Source: Mycobacterium aquaticum
Lineage (GTDB): Bacteria; Actinomycetota; Actinomycetes; Mycobacteriales; Mycobacteriaceae
Direction: 5' to 3'
NCBI RefSeq assembly: GCF_002086485.1
Contig: NZ_MVHF01000026.1
Span: forward strand, 40,866-104,865
Length of the DNA: 64,000 nt
The notes beneath the pieces were generated by a model. It ran no database searches. It was not told the DNA's origin and saw only the letters and a list, made by a program, of their open reading frames with translations. Positions within the stretch are counted from its first letter, which is position 1, and every line of letters starts with the position of its first letter. The position numbers and the translations under genes are program-made. This document shows positions 16,636-25,871 of the stretch, piece by piece.

Positions 16636-17844
16636 ATGCTGTTGTCGCTCGTCGCGGTCTCGGTGGTGCTGGCCTGCTGGTCGCTCTTCTCGCGGGGCTT
16701 CGAGCGGCTGCGGCTCACCTCGCCCATGCTGCTTGTGCTGGCGGGGATCGCGACCGGTTTCACCACCAAGGACGCGCTCGCGTCGACCCTGAACGCCGTC
16801 GCTGCCCAGCACGTGGCCGAAATCATCCTCGCTGTACTGCTTTTCGTCGATGCCACCGATGTGCGCGGTGGGTATCTCGGCGCTGACCCGCGCTCGGCAC
16901 TGCGGTTGCTGTTCATCGCGATGCCGCTGGGCCTGGCCGCGTCGGTTCTGCTGGGCCTGTGGCTGCTGCCAGGCCTACCGTGGGCCGTGCTGCTGGTCAT
17001 CGCGTGCGTGGTGGTGCCGACCGACTTTGCGCCGACGTCCTCGCTGCTGCGTGACGACCGCATTCCCGAACGGGTACGTGGCCTGCTCAACGTCGAGGCC
17101 GGCTACAACGACGGCATCGTCTCGCCGGTCTTCATCTTCGCCGTTGTCCTGGCCTCCGACCGCACCCAGGCCGAGACCCCGCTGGACGCGCTGGGCCGGG
17201 CAATCCCTGAGGCAGGCAAGGCGCTGCTGGTCGGCGCCATCGTCGGTGCCGTTCTGGCGGTGGCGACCAACACCGCCGAACGCCGGGCTTTGATGACCGG
17301 CCAGGCCAAACGCCTGATCCTGGTGACGGCCCCGCTGTTGTCGTTCGGAGCCAGCCTCGGCATCGGCGGCAACGGCTTCGTCTCGGCCTTCGTCTGCGGC
17401 ATCGCGTTCAACTACTTCCGGACCTCGCCGACCTTCGCCACCGAACTGGAACTCGTCGACGACGTCGGATTCCTCCTGGCTTCCGGCATGTGGTTCGTGT
17501 TCGGCCTCACCGCCGTGCTGGCGCTCGGTTTCGGCGTGCCGTGGGGGATGGTCGTGTTCTGCCTGCTCGTGCTCACCGTGGTGCGCGTCGTCACGGTGCT
17601 GCTGGCGATGCTCGGCTCACCGGTCGGGTGGCCGGAGCGCTTACTGCTCGGCTGGCTGGGACCACGCGGTACCAGCTCCATCGTCTTCGGACTGCTGGCG
17701 TTCAACGCGCTCGAAGGCGTCGCCGAGGACACCGTCGTGCAGGTGCTGGTAATCGCGGTGCTGGGCAGCGTCATCGTGCACGGAGCGAGCGCGCCCGCTG
17801 CCGCCCGTGCGTACCAGCGGTCGCAAACCAGACTGGTCACCTGA
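16636..17844 (+). CDS. NhaP-type cation:proton antiporter (CPA1)
   Basis: A 402-residue protein with about twelve hydrophobic segments. Motifs typical of CPA1 exchangers are VVVPTDFAPTSSLLRD (transport-site Asp), LNVEAGYNDGIVSPVF (ND motif) and GWLGPRGTSSIVFGLLAF. It should exchange Na+ or K+ for protons across the plasma membrane. The short N-terminus lacks a regulatory tail and the C-terminus ends soon after the last helix, so no ligand-sensing domain is attached. It sits between the VOC gene and purL; M. tuberculosis lacks it at this site. Confidence 0.85.
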   Translation: MLLSLVAVSVVLACWSLFSRGFERLRLTSPMLLVLAGIATGFTTKDALASTLNAVAAQHVAEIILAVLLFVDATDVRGGYLGADPRSALRLLFIAMPLGLAASVLLGLWLLPGLPWAVLLVIACVVVPTDFAPTSSLLRDDRIPERVRGLLNVEAGYNDGIVSPVFIFAVVLASDRTQAETPLDALGRAIPEAGKALLVGAIVGAVLAVATNTAERRALMTGQAKRLILVTAPLLSFGASLGIGGNGFVSAFVCGIAFNYFRTSPTFATELELVDDVGFLLASGMWFVFGLTAVLALGFGVPWGMVVFCLLVLTVVRVVTVLLAMLGSPVGWPERLLLGWLGPRGTSSIVFGLLAFNALEGVAEDTVVQVLVIAVLGSVIVHGASAPAAARAYQRSQTRLVT

Positions 17845-17908
17845 CGGTTGGGCTCCGCCGAGTATGCCGCTGACCTGCTCGGGGTCAAAGGCGCAGGGCC
17901 GGCAACGA

Positions 17909-17914
17909 TACACT
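17909..17914 (+). promoter_or_regulatory. -10 box of purL (leaderless-type)
   Basis: TACACT fits TANNNT and ends six bases before the purL GTG at 17921. The arrangement is the same as at purC and purS, implying a leaderless mRNA. Confidence 0.5.
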
Positions 17915-17920
17915 CTGAGC

Positions 17921-20218
17921 GTGACGTCTGAGCTCACCCACGACATCGACTCGGTGGAGCGGGCAGCCGCCACCCCCGATCACCCCCAGCCCTACCGCGA
18001 ACTCGGCCTCAAGGATGACGAGTACCAGCGGATCCGGGAGATCCTCGGCAGGCGTCCCACCGACGCTGAACTGGCCATGTACTCGGTGATGTGGAGTGAG
18101 CACTGCTCCTACAAGTCCTCCAAGGTGCACCTGCGCTATTTCGGTGAAACCACCACCGACGAGATGCGCGCCGGCATGCTGGCCGGTATCGGCGAGAACG
18201 CAGGCGTCGTCGACATCGGCGATGGCTGGGCCGTCACCTTCAAGGTCGAGTCCCACAACCACCCGTCCTACGTCGAGCCCTACCAGGGCGCGGCCACCGG
18301 TGTCGGCGGCATCGTCCGCGACATCATGGCCATGGGTGCCCGCCCGGTCGCGGTGATGGACCAGCTGCGGTTCGGTGCGGCCGACGCCCCCGACACCCGG
18401 CGCGTGCTCGACGGCGTGGTGCGTGGCGTCGGTGGCTACGGCAACTCCCTGGGCCTGCCGAACATCGGCGGCGAGACCGTCTTCGACGCGTCCTACGCGG
18501 GCAACCCGCTGGTGAACGCGCTGTGCGTCGGCGTGCTGCGCAAGGAAGACCTGCACCTGGCGTTCGCGTCGGGCACGGGCAACAAGATCATCCTGTTCGG
18601 TGCCCGCACCGGCCTGGACGGCATCGGCGGTGTGTCGGTGCTCGCGTCGGAGACCTTCGGCGGCGACGAAGGGTCCGGCCCCGGCCGCAAGAAGCTCCCC
18701 GCGGTGCAGGTCGGCGACCCGTTCACCGAGAAGGTGCTCATCGAGTGCTGTCTGGAGCTCTACGCGGCCGGCCTGGTGGTCGGTATCCAGGATCTCGGCG
18801 GCGCCGGATTGTCGTGCGCCACATCCGAACTGGCGTCCGCCGGCGACGGCGGTATGCGGGTGGAACTGGAACGGGTACCGCAGCGCGCGACCAACATGAC
18901 CCCGGCCGAGATCCTGTCGAGCGAATCGCAGGAACGGATGTGCGCGGTGGTCACCCCGGAGAACGTCGACGCGTTCATGGCGGTGTGCCGCAAGTGGGAG
19001 GTGCTGGCCACCGTCATCGGTGAGGTGACCGACGGCGACCGGCTGCAGATCACGTGGAACGGCGAGACCGTCGTCGACGTGCCGCCGCGCACCGTCGCGC
19101 ACGAGGGCCCGGTGTACCAGCGTCCGGTGGCGCGCCCCGACAGCCAAGACGCGCTGATCGCCGACACCTCGGCGAAGCTGCCGCGTCCCACGACGGGCGA
19201 CGAGCTGCGGGAGACCCTGCTGACGATGGTCGGCAGTCCGCATCTGTGTAGCCGGGCGTTCATCACCGAGCAGTACGACCGGTACGTGCGGGGTAACACC
19301 GTGCTGGCCGAGCATGCCGACGGTGGTGTGCTGCGCATCGACGAGTCCACCGGCCGGGGCATCGCGCTGTCCACCGATGCCTCCGGGCGCTACACCCAGC
19401 TGGACCCCTACACCGGCGCGCAGCTCGCGCTCGCCGAGGCCTACCGCAACGTCGCCGTCACCGGCGCCACACCGGTCGCGGTGACCAACTGCCTCAACTT
19501 CGGGTCTCCCGAGGACCCCGGTGTCATGTGGCAGTTCAGCCAAGCGGTCCGCGGCCTCGCCGATGGCTGTGCGGCCCTTGGCATTCCGGTGACCGGCGGC
19601 AACGTCAGCTTCTACAACCAGACCGGGACCACCGCGATCCTGCCGACCCCGGTGGTCGGCGTGCTCGGCGTGATCGACGACGTGAAGCGCCGGATCCCCA
19701 CCGGTCTCGGCACCGAGCCCGGCGAGACCCTGATGCTGCTCGGCGACACCCACGACGAGTTCGACGGGTCGATCTGGGCGCAGGTCACAGGCGACCACCT
19801 CGGCGGGGTGCCGCCGAAGGTGGACCTCGACCGCGAGAAGCTCCTGGCCGAGGTGCTGGTGGCGGCGTCGCGCGACGGGCTGGTCTCCGCCGCGCACGAC
19901 CTGTCCGAGGGCGGGCTGATCCAAGCAGTGGTCGAAGCCGCGCTCGCGGGCGAAACCGGTTGCCGGGTCATCCTTCCCGAAGGTGCTGACCCCTTCGTGG
20001 CGCTCTTCTCCGAGTCGGCGGGGCGCGTACTGGTGGCCGTTCCGCGGACCGAGGAGAGCCGGTTCCGGTCGATGTGCGAGGCACGCGGCCTGCCGGTGAC
20101 CCGCATCGGTGTGGTCGACCAGGGTAGCGATTCGGTCGAAGTGCAGGGCCAGTTCAGTGTCACCTTGTCCGAGCTGCGGAGCACGTCGGAGGGCGTGCTG
20201 CCCGGGTTGTTCGGGTGA
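17921..20218 (+). CDS. purL: FGAM synthase catalytic subunit PurL
   Basis: A 765-residue enzyme of the small PurL type (with separate PurS and PurQ). Motifs include MWSEHCSYKSSK, the ATP-site segment KVESHNHPSYVEPYQGAATG, and two AIRS-like halves with C-terminal AHDLSEGGLIQA. It uses ATP and PurQ-derived ammonia to convert FGAR to FGAM. GTG 17921 was chosen because homologous sequence begins there and a -10 box lies just upstream; the frame is open farther upstream. Its TGA overlaps the next GTG. Confidence 0.97.
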   Translation: MTSELTHDIDSVERAAATPDHPQPYRELGLKDDEYQRIREILGRRPTDAELAMYSVMWSEHCSYKSSKVHLRYFGETTTDEMRAGMLAGIGENAGVVDIGDGWAVTFKVESHNHPSYVEPYQGAATGVGGIVRDIMAMGARPVAVMDQLRFGAADAPDTRRVLDGVVRGVGGYGNSLGLPNIGGETVFDASYAGNPLVNALCVGVLRKEDLHLAFASGTGNKIILFGARTGLDGIGGVSVLASETFGGDEGSGPGRKKLPAVQVGDPFTEKVLIECCLELYAAGLVVGIQDLGGAGLSCATSELASAGDGGMRVELERVPQRATNMTPAEILSSESQERMCAVVTPENVDAFMAVCRKWEVLATVIGEVTDGDRLQITWNGETVVDVPPRTVAHEGPVYQRPVARPDSQDALIADTSAKLPRPTTGDELRETLLTMVGSPHLCSRAFITEQYDRYVRGNTVLAEHADGGVLRIDESTGRGIALSTDASGRYTQLDPYTGAQLALAEAYRNVAVTGATPVAVTNCLNFGSPEDPGVMWQFSQAVRGLADGCAALGIPVTGGNVSFYNQTGTTAILPTPVVGVLGVIDDVKRRIPTGLGTEPGETLMLLGDTHDEFDGSIWAQVTGDHLGGVPPKVDLDREKLLAEVLVAASRDGLVSAAHDLSEGGLIQAVVEAALAGETGCRVILPEGADPFVALFSESAGRVLVAVPRTEESRFRSMCEARGLPVTRIGVVDQGSDSVEVQGQFSVTLSELRSTSEGVLPGLFG

Positions 20219-21939
20219 TTGAACAGACCACAAATCGACATCCGTTACTGGTCTGGGCCTGGAACCTGGTCCGGCTCGATTTCGCAGGCATCGCCGTCGG
20301 CGCCCTGTTCTTCTGTTTGTCGCTGACCCCGTCGCTGCTGCCCAGAGACTGGTTGTTCGCCGGGCTGATCGGTGGGATCAACGCAGCCATCGGCTACGGC
20401 ATCGGCGTCGTGCTCGGAAAAGTGCTGTACCGCTTGGTTTTACGGCGTAGACCGTGGTGGCCCCCGGGTAAGCGGGTGCTGTACGGCCTCAAGGCGGTCG
20501 TCGTCACCGGTGCGATCGCGGCGTGCATTCTGATGCTGATCCCGGCCGCGGCCTGGCAGCGGCAGGTGTCGGCGGTGATGGGCATGGAAGGTCCGGGCAC
20601 CGCGGGCTATCTGCGCACATTGATCATCGCCGTGGCCGTCGGCACGGCGTTGATCTCCACCGCGCGGGTGCTGCGTGACGCCGTGCGGCTGCTGGCCCGG
20701 CTGTTCATCCGGCGGTGGCATCTGCACCGTGAGGTCGCGCAGTTCATCGGGACCGCGATCGTGGTGGTGCTGGTGGTCACGCTGGTCAACGGTGTGCTCT
20801 ACCGCGGGTTTCTGGCCGGGGCGAGTCGGGTGTTCCAGCCGCAGAACACCACCACCCGCGAGGGTGTCAGCCAGCCCGATCAACCTGAAAGATCAGGAAG
20901 CCCAGACTCTTTCGCGCAGTGGAACACCCTCGGCTTTCAAGGCCGCAACTTCGTCGCCACCGGCCCGCACGCCGACGAGCTCACCAAGCTCAACGGAAGG
21001 CCCGCCAAGGAACCGATCCGGGTGTACGCCGGATTGCAGACCGGCGACAGTGATCAGCAGCGGATCTCGGTGGTCCTCAGCGAACTTGAGCGTACCCACG
21101 CGTTCGATCGCAAGATGCTGGTGATCGTCCCGACCACGGGTACCGGCTGGGTCAATCCGGTCGCGGCGCGGGCACTGGAGATGATGTACAACGGCGACAC
21201 CGCGATGGTCGGCATGCAGTATTCCTATCTGCCGAGCTGGATTTCGTTCCTGGCGGACCGGGAGAAGTCGGTGGACTCCGGTCGGACCATGATCAATGCC
21301 ATCCATGAACGCTGGGCCCAACTGCCCGCGGACCACCGGCCGGAACTGGTGCTCTACGGCGAGAGCCTGGGTTCGCTGGCCGGGCAGGGAGCCTTCAGCT
21401 GGCTGCCCGACATCGCGAGGATGGGTTTCTCCGCTGTGCTGTGGGTCGGCCCGCCGAACGCCAGCACGCTGTGGCACGGCCTGATGGTGCGCCGCGACCC
21501 GGGAACCCCGGCGGTCAGACCGCGTTACGACAACGGCCGTACGGTCCGGTTCTCCGAAGCCGTCGATCCCGGCGAAATCGCCGCCGACACGGCAGGCACG
21601 TGGGAGGGGACCCGGGTGCTGTTCCTGCAGCATCCGTCGGACCCGATCGTCTGGTGGTCGACGGATCTGCTGTTCTCCCGGCCGGATTGGCTCGTCGAGC
21701 CGCCCGCCCGCGACCGCACGGCGTCGATGCGCTGGTATCCGATCATCACGTTCTGGCAGGTCGCCGCCGACATCACCAACGCCTCGGGGGTGCCGGCCGG
21801 GCACGGGCACAACTACGGCGAGTCGGTGTTGGACGGCTGGGCGGCGGTGGCGCCGCCGGCTGGTTGGACACCGCATGACACCGAGCGCATCCGGATCGCG
21901 CTACAGAAGACCATGGCCGAGGACGGCCCCGAAAACTGA
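20215..21939 (+). CDS. Membrane-anchored alpha/beta-hydrolase (Abhydrolase_9 family)
   Basis: A 574-residue protein. Residues 1-205 contain about four or five membrane segments (the family's N-terminal membrane domain). The C-terminal half is an alpha/beta-hydrolase domain with the nucleophile elbow LYGESLGSLAG and a final His region HGHNYGESV. This two-part architecture is widespread in mycobacteria. It may be an esterase or lipase facing the envelope, but the substrate is unknown. GTG 20215 overlaps the purL stop, and the stop overlaps the CPBP gene start by one base, forming a translationally coupled run. Confidence 0.82.
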   Translation: MIEQTTNRHPLLVWAWNLVRLDFAGIAVGALFFCLSLTPSLLPRDWLFAGLIGGINAAIGYGIGVVLGKVLYRLVLRRRPWWPPGKRVLYGLKAVVVTGAIAACILMLIPAAAWQRQVSAVMGMEGPGTAGYLRTLIIAVAVGTALISTARVLRDAVRLLARLFIRRWHLHREVAQFIGTAIVVVLVVTLVNGVLYRGFLAGASRVFQPQNTTTREGVSQPDQPERSGSPDSFAQWNTLGFQGRNFVATGPHADELTKLNGRPAKEPIRVYAGLQTGDSDQQRISVVLSELERTHAFDRKMLVIVPTTGTGWVNPVAARALEMMYNGDTAMVGMQYSYLPSWISFLADREKSVDSGRTMINAIHERWAQLPADHRPELVLYGESLGSLAGQGAFSWLPDIARMGFSAVLWVGPPNASTLWHGLMVRRDPGTPAVRPRYDNGRTVRFSEAVDPGEIAADTAGTWEGTRVLFLQHPSDPIVWWSTDLLFSRPDWLVEPPARDRTASMRWYPIITFWQVAADITNASGVPAGHGHNYGESVLDGWAAVAPPAGWTPHDTERIRIALQKTMAEDGPEN

Positions 21940-22556
21940 TGCCCGCCAACAGGTTACGGGCGCTGCTGCTGGCCGGTGGGCTGGTGGCCTGGAGCTCCCT
22001 GGTGGATCCGCGGCTACCGGCGCGCTGGCAGCCCGCGCTGCGGGCGCTCGTGGGCACTGGCCTGGTCGCGCTCACCCGCGCGCCGACCGGCCTGCAGACG
22101 ACTCGCGTGCGGCCCGGCCTGCGGTGGGGTGCGGTCGCGGCCCTCGCAGTCACCGCCGCGACCGCGGCCACGACGGCGGTGCCCGCCGCACGCGCCGTGA
22201 TGCGTCAGCGGGAATTGCCCTCGGATCCGGTCGGATGGCTGATGCTGCGGATCCCGATCGGCACGGTGTGGGCGGAGGAGACGACCTATCGTGGCGCGCT
22301 CGCGAGCGTGGGCTCCGGCGCATTCGGTCCCCGTGGCGGGCGGGTTCTGCAGGCGGCGGCATTCGGCTTGTCGCACATCGCCGATGCGCGCGCGACAGGC
22401 GCCCCAGTCGTCGGCACCGTGCTGGTGACCGGTGGCGCGGGATGGGTGTTCGGATGGCTGGCCGACAGTTCCGGTGGACTGGCTGCGCCGATGCTGACGC
22501 ACCTGGCCCTCAATGAGGCTGGGGCGCTGGCCGTGCTGTTCTTCCGACGCCGCTGA
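21939..22556 (+). CDS. CPBP-family intramembrane metalloprotease (Rv0804-like)
   Basis: A 205-residue membrane protein. The CPBP/Abi catalytic motifs are present in order: EETTYR (Glu113-Glu114 ... Arg118), FGLSHI (His) and a last helix HLALNE (His/Asn). The family includes CAAX-processing enzymes and bacteriocin-immunity proteins; in bacteria the substrate is generally unknown. It is coupled to the preceding hydrolase gene (TGATG). The last 47 bases overlap the convergent permease gene. Confidence 0.82.
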   Translation: MPANRLRALLLAGGLVAWSSLVDPRLPARWQPALRALVGTGLVALTRAPTGLQTTRVRPGLRWGAVAALAVTAATAATTAVPAARAVMRQRELPSDPVGWLMLRIPIGTVWAEETTYRGALASVGSGAFGPRGGRVLQAAAFGLSHIADARATGAPVVGTVLVTGGAGWVFGWLADSSGGLAAPMLTHLALNEAGALAVLFFRRR

Positions 22557-23775
22557 GCAGCGCCGCGACGCCGACGATCAGGACGGTGACGCCCAGCGGC
22601 CACCACGCTGCGATCGCGAAGTCCCTCGCGCGCAGTGGGATGAACACCACGCCGGCCGCAGTCGCCAACATCACGATGCGGGGCACCTGCATCGCGGCGG
22701 GTGCCCCCGATACCCGCGAGTTCGCTTCGGCGACCAGGACATACACCACGAGTAGGAGCAACGCCGCCACGATGGACAGCAGGCCGCTGATCTCGCGCTG
22801 GTAGCGGCAGAGCGCCACCGCGACGACGGCGGTGCCCGCAGCGACCAGGCAGGAGGTCGCCACCCCGCCACCGAACAGCCGCCCGGCGACTCGCGTCGCT
22901 GCCCACAGCAATGCAAGAACAGCCGCACACGACAGCGGTACAGGACCCGCAAGCAGCCAGAGACGGCTTGGCTCACCGAAGATTTCGATCGCGATCGAGG
23001 AGAACGAACCGGCCTGGTATTGGAAACCGCCTGCCGTTGCGACGTTCACCGCCACCAGCAGCGTGACCGTGCACACGGCGACCGCGGCCAGCACCACGCC
23101 GAGGGGCCGGCTCACCGAGCGCAGCCTGCCGTTGGCGGCGCTCGCCACTTCGAACCCGACCAATCCCAGGCCAAGGGGAATCACGACGGCCAGTGCGACC
23201 AGCGCCGAGGAAAACCGCTGCGGGCCGATGTCGAGAGGCGCGGCCCCGCTGAGCATTTTGGCGATGATCGCCAAACCGACGTAGAAGTACACCAACAGAC
23301 CCACCGCAGCCAGCACCGCGGCGGTCGCGCCGATGGTCCGGGTCGGCAGGACGGCAACCAGGGTTGCGGCGAGGCCGACGAAGGCCAGGGACAACGTCGG
23401 CCACCACCAGCTGGCCATCGCCGAAGCCGGATCCGCCGAGTGGTAGAACGACAGGCCGCCCAGCGACACCGCGACGCCGGCAGCCATGACGGCGTAGGCC
23501 GCCAGCTGGATCATGCCGGTGAACCGCGCGGCCGACGGACCGAGCGTCGATCCGACCAGATCACCGGTAGCCGGCGCTTCCGGTGCCTGACGGTGCAACC
23601 GCCCGAGTGCGTAGACCACCACGACGGCGATCAGGACGGCACCGAGTGCGCCGACGCCGTTGAACACAGCGCTTCCGGCCACGGCGAGCGACAGGCCGGC
23701 CGCACGCCACATCGGCAGAACGCCGGGCACGAAGTACCCCGTGTCGTCGGTTTCGGACACGGGCCGCTTCGGCAT
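22510..23775 (-). CDS. APC-superfamily amino-acid permease
   Basis: A 421-residue protein with about twelve hydrophobic segments. The early glycine-rich helix (AAGLSLAVAGSAVFNGVGALGAV) and the overall pattern fit the APC superfamily of amino-acid/polyamine carriers, though the first helix is divergent and the substrate unclear. ATG 23775 opens MPKRPVSETDDTGYFVPG, a plausible cytoplasmic lead. The 3' end overlaps the CPBP gene by 47 bases on the other strand. Confidence 0.72.
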   Translation of the reverse strand: MPKRPVSETDDTGYFVPGVLPMWRAAGLSLAVAGSAVFNGVGALGAVLIAVVVVYALGRLHRQAPEAPATGDLVGSTLGPSAARFTGMIQLAAYAVMAAGVAVSLGGLSFYHSADPASAMASWWWPTLSLAFVGLAATLVAVLPTRTIGATAAVLAAVGLLVYFYVGLAIIAKMLSGAAPLDIGPQRFSSALVALAVVIPLGLGLVGFEVASAANGRLRSVSRPLGVVLAAVAVCTVTLLVAVNVATAGGFQYQAGSFSSIAIEIFGEPSRLWLLAGPVPLSCAAVLALLWAATRVAGRLFGGGVATSCLVAAGTAVVAVALCRYQREISGLLSIVAALLLLVVYVLVAEANSRVSGAPAAMQVPRIVMLATAAGVVFIPLRARDFAIAAWWPLGVTVLIVGVAALLSGVGRTARPAPQPH

Positions 23776-23794
23776 CGTTCGATGGTAAGGCCGC

Positions 23795-24217
23795 CTACAT
23801 CGTCCTGACGTCAGGAATCAGTTGGTGCGGTTCGGATTCCTGATCGTCGATACCGAAGCTGATGATCTTGTGCGGCGTGATGCGGATGATGGCGGTGTCC
23901 AACTCATCGCCCGCGGCGCCGCGGGCGGCAGGCACCTGGGCCTGCTCGGCGGTGCCCCTGATCTCCAGACAGCGAACCCGCCACGGATCGCGAGAGGTGA
24001 TGTCGTCGACCACGAACGCGACCTTTGGATTGGTGGCGATGTTGCGGAATTTCTGGCTGTGCGACATCCGGTAACCGGCGATGTCGATCGTGCCGAGTTG
24101 TTCGTTGAACGTGAAGCCAACCGGGCTGTTCTGCGGCGTGCCGTCGGGTTGGATGGTGGCCAACCGACCCAGGTCGGCGCCGCGCAGAAAGGCGATCTCA
24201 TGCGGTTTGAAGATCAT
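23795..24217 (-). CDS. PPOX-class flavin/F420-dependent oxidoreductase
   Basis: A 140-residue split-barrel protein: EIAFLRGADLGRLATIQPDGTPQNSPVGF, then NPKVAFVVDD, then RCLEIRGTAE. These features define the pyridoxamine-5'-phosphate-oxidase-like family, which in mycobacteria often binds F420 or FMN and reduces small molecules. ATG 24217 (MIFKPHEIAF) is preferred; an in-frame ATG at 24238 would add seven residues. It runs in the same direction as, and 19 bases before, the permease gene. Confidence 0.85.
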   Translation of the reverse strand: MIFKPHEIAFLRGADLGRLATIQPDGTPQNSPVGFTFNEQLGTIDIAGYRMSHSQKFRNIATNPKVAFVVDDITSRDPWRVRCLEIRGTAEQAQVPAARGAAGDELDTAIIRITPHKIISFGIDDQESEPHQLIPDVRTM

Positions 24218-24262
24218 GCCGTCACGGTAGAACCTCAACGAAAGTTGATGTCAACGGCGGCG

Positions 24263-25471
24263 TCACGGGTTGATGGTCGGCTCGCCGATCTGACGGCCCC
24301 ACACGTAGTCGGTGAACATCGGTGAGCCGAACTCGAAATGGTTGTACGGCGCGATCGACAGCCCGGTGTCCATCACCAGATACGGAGCGGGCCACAGGTC
24401 GCGCGTGATCTTCTGCCAGCAGCCCGGCTTGCCCTCGGGACCGCCGTGAGCATTCACGCGCGGCAGGTTGTCGGGATACACATAGGCATTGGCCGACCCG
24501 ATGCTGTACAGCGTGCCCGAGGACGCCAGCGAATAGCCGTTGTCCCCGCCGAGCGCCAGGTTCAGCTCAGGTGCGACATCGTGATAGTTGCGGATCATGC
24601 AGAGGATTTCGCCCTGATACTCGTCGAGCAGCTCCGACGTCGGAAGCAGATCCTGTGCCCCGCGCCGCAGGTACGGTCCGCCGCGTTCGGCGATGTCGGC
24701 CCCGGTGCCGGCGAACCCGATCGCCGCCATCAGCGCCGAATCGATGTTCTCCCGTTCGGCGTTGAACGTGGCTGCGGTGCGTGCCGCGTCGGTCAACCCG
24801 TCGAACAAATCTGGCGCGGCGCCGGTGTACACGTCGCCGAGATCGGCCAACGCGCTGATGTCGTGGTGCAACTGCGGCATCCGCGGGTTCAGGTCGTCGA
24901 GGATGGCGTTCCCATCGACCAGCGACCGGCCGAACTTGTCGCCGAGACCGGACAGCGCCTGGGCGGTGGCCGACAGGGTCTGGTTGAGCTTGATGGGGTC
25001 GACCTGCTCCGAGATGGCCGTGATGGTTTCGAAGAGCGTGTTGAACTCGGTGGTCACCGCGGACACGTCGATCGGTGTCGTGGTGGAAACCCGCTCGGCA
25101 CTTGGCTTTTGCGGCGAGCGGAAGGCGACGTACTTGTTGCCGAACACGGTCGTGGCCTGGATCGAGGTTTCCACGTTGGCAGGTAACAGGTCCAGATAAC
25201 GCGGGTCGATGTCGAGCATGACCCGCGCCTTGAGGTCATCTCCGTTGACTGTGCTGACGCCGGCGACCCGGCCGATCGGGACACCGTTGTAGGTGACCTT
25301 GGATCCGGGGTCCAGCACCAGGCCGGCACGTGAGGACACCAGGGTCAGCTGTGCCTTCGGCTGGAAAGCCCCGCGGAACTGCAGCGCGACCAGCATCAGC
25401 ACAAGCGCCACGACCGCAAGGAGAGCGGCGCCGGCCGTCTTGTACGGCGGATTGTGGCGATCGGCAAACAC
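24263..25471 (-). CDS. Orphan MCE-family protein (MceA-like)
   Basis: A 402-residue protein with one N-terminal membrane segment (AGAALLAVVALVLMLVALQF) followed by the MCE domain at about 38-120 (AQLTLVSSRAGLVLDPGSKVTYNGVPIGRVAGV). A helical MCE tail and a 100-residue C-terminal region with two cysteines follow. The architecture is that of the first (A) subunit of an mce operon. No yrbE permease or further mce genes are nearby, so it is a solitary copy. MCE proteins carry lipids or sterols across the envelope. It is divergent from the next gene with only 16 bases between starts. Confidence 0.85.
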   Translation of the reverse strand: MFADRHNPPYKTAGAALLAVVALVLMLVALQFRGAFQPKAQLTLVSSRAGLVLDPGSKVTYNGVPIGRVAGVSTVNGDDLKARVMLDIDPRYLDLLPANVETSIQATTVFGNKYVAFRSPQKPSAERVSTTTPIDVSAVTTEFNTLFETITAISEQVDPIKLNQTLSATAQALSGLGDKFGRSLVDGNAILDDLNPRMPQLHHDISALADLGDVYTGAAPDLFDGLTDAARTAATFNAERENIDSALMAAIGFAGTGADIAERGGPYLRRGAQDLLPTSELLDEYQGEILCMIRNYHDVAPELNLALGGDNGYSLASSGTLYSIGSANAYVYPDNLPRVNAHGGPEGKPGCWQKITRDLWPAPYLVMDTGLSIAPYNHFEFGSPMFTDYVWGRQIGEPTINP

Positions 25472-25487
25472 TTTGAGACACTAAGGT

Positions 25488-25868
25488 ATGGCCGCCCGTG
25501 GTAGTGCAGATCCGGTGAAGACCCGGGTCGCCGTGTCGGCGGTGGCCGACTGGTTGCGCGACGCCGGAGCCCCCGAACCAGGCCGGGCCGAGCTCGCCGA
25601 CGCGGTGCGACTCACCGCGCGCACGCTGGCAGCGGTCGCACCGGGCGCGAGCGTCGAGGTCCGGGTACCGCCATTCGTGGCGGTGCAGTGCATCCAGGGG
25701 CCGCGGCACACCCGCGCCACGCCGCCGAACGTCGTCGAAACCGACGCCCGCACCTGGCTGTTGCTGGCCACGGGGCTTTTGTCGCTCGACGACGCCGGCG
25801 GCGCCGTGCAGCTGTCCGGTTCGCGCGCCACCGAGGTTGCGCGGTGGCTACCACTGGTCACGCTGTAG
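25488..25868 (+). CDS. Sterol-carrier-like (MDMPI-C type) small protein, Rv0807-like
   Basis: A 126-residue protein. The central stretch VRVPPFVAVQCIQGPRHTR, followed by a residue-rich helix DARTWLLLATGLLSL and QLSGSRA, is the sterol-carrier/mycothiol-dependent maleylpyruvate-isomerase C-terminal fold. Position just before purF matches Rv0807. It may bind a lipid or small ligand; no catalytic residues are evident. ATG 25488 follows TAAGGT directly, so the promoter is not clear. Confidence 0.75.
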   Translation: MAARGSADPVKTRVAVSAVADWLRDAGAPEPGRAELADAVRLTARTLAAVAPGASVEVRVPPFVAVQCIQGPRHTRATPPNVVETDARTWLLLATGLLSLDDAGGAVQLSGSRATEVARWLPLVTL

Positions 25869-25871
25869 CGC

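Noticed and set aside
17885..20233. A 782-codon minus-strand open frame opposite purL.
   Set aside because: It is fully antisense to a well-conserved gene, with Arg/Gln/His-rich composition from GC-biased third positions and no domain.
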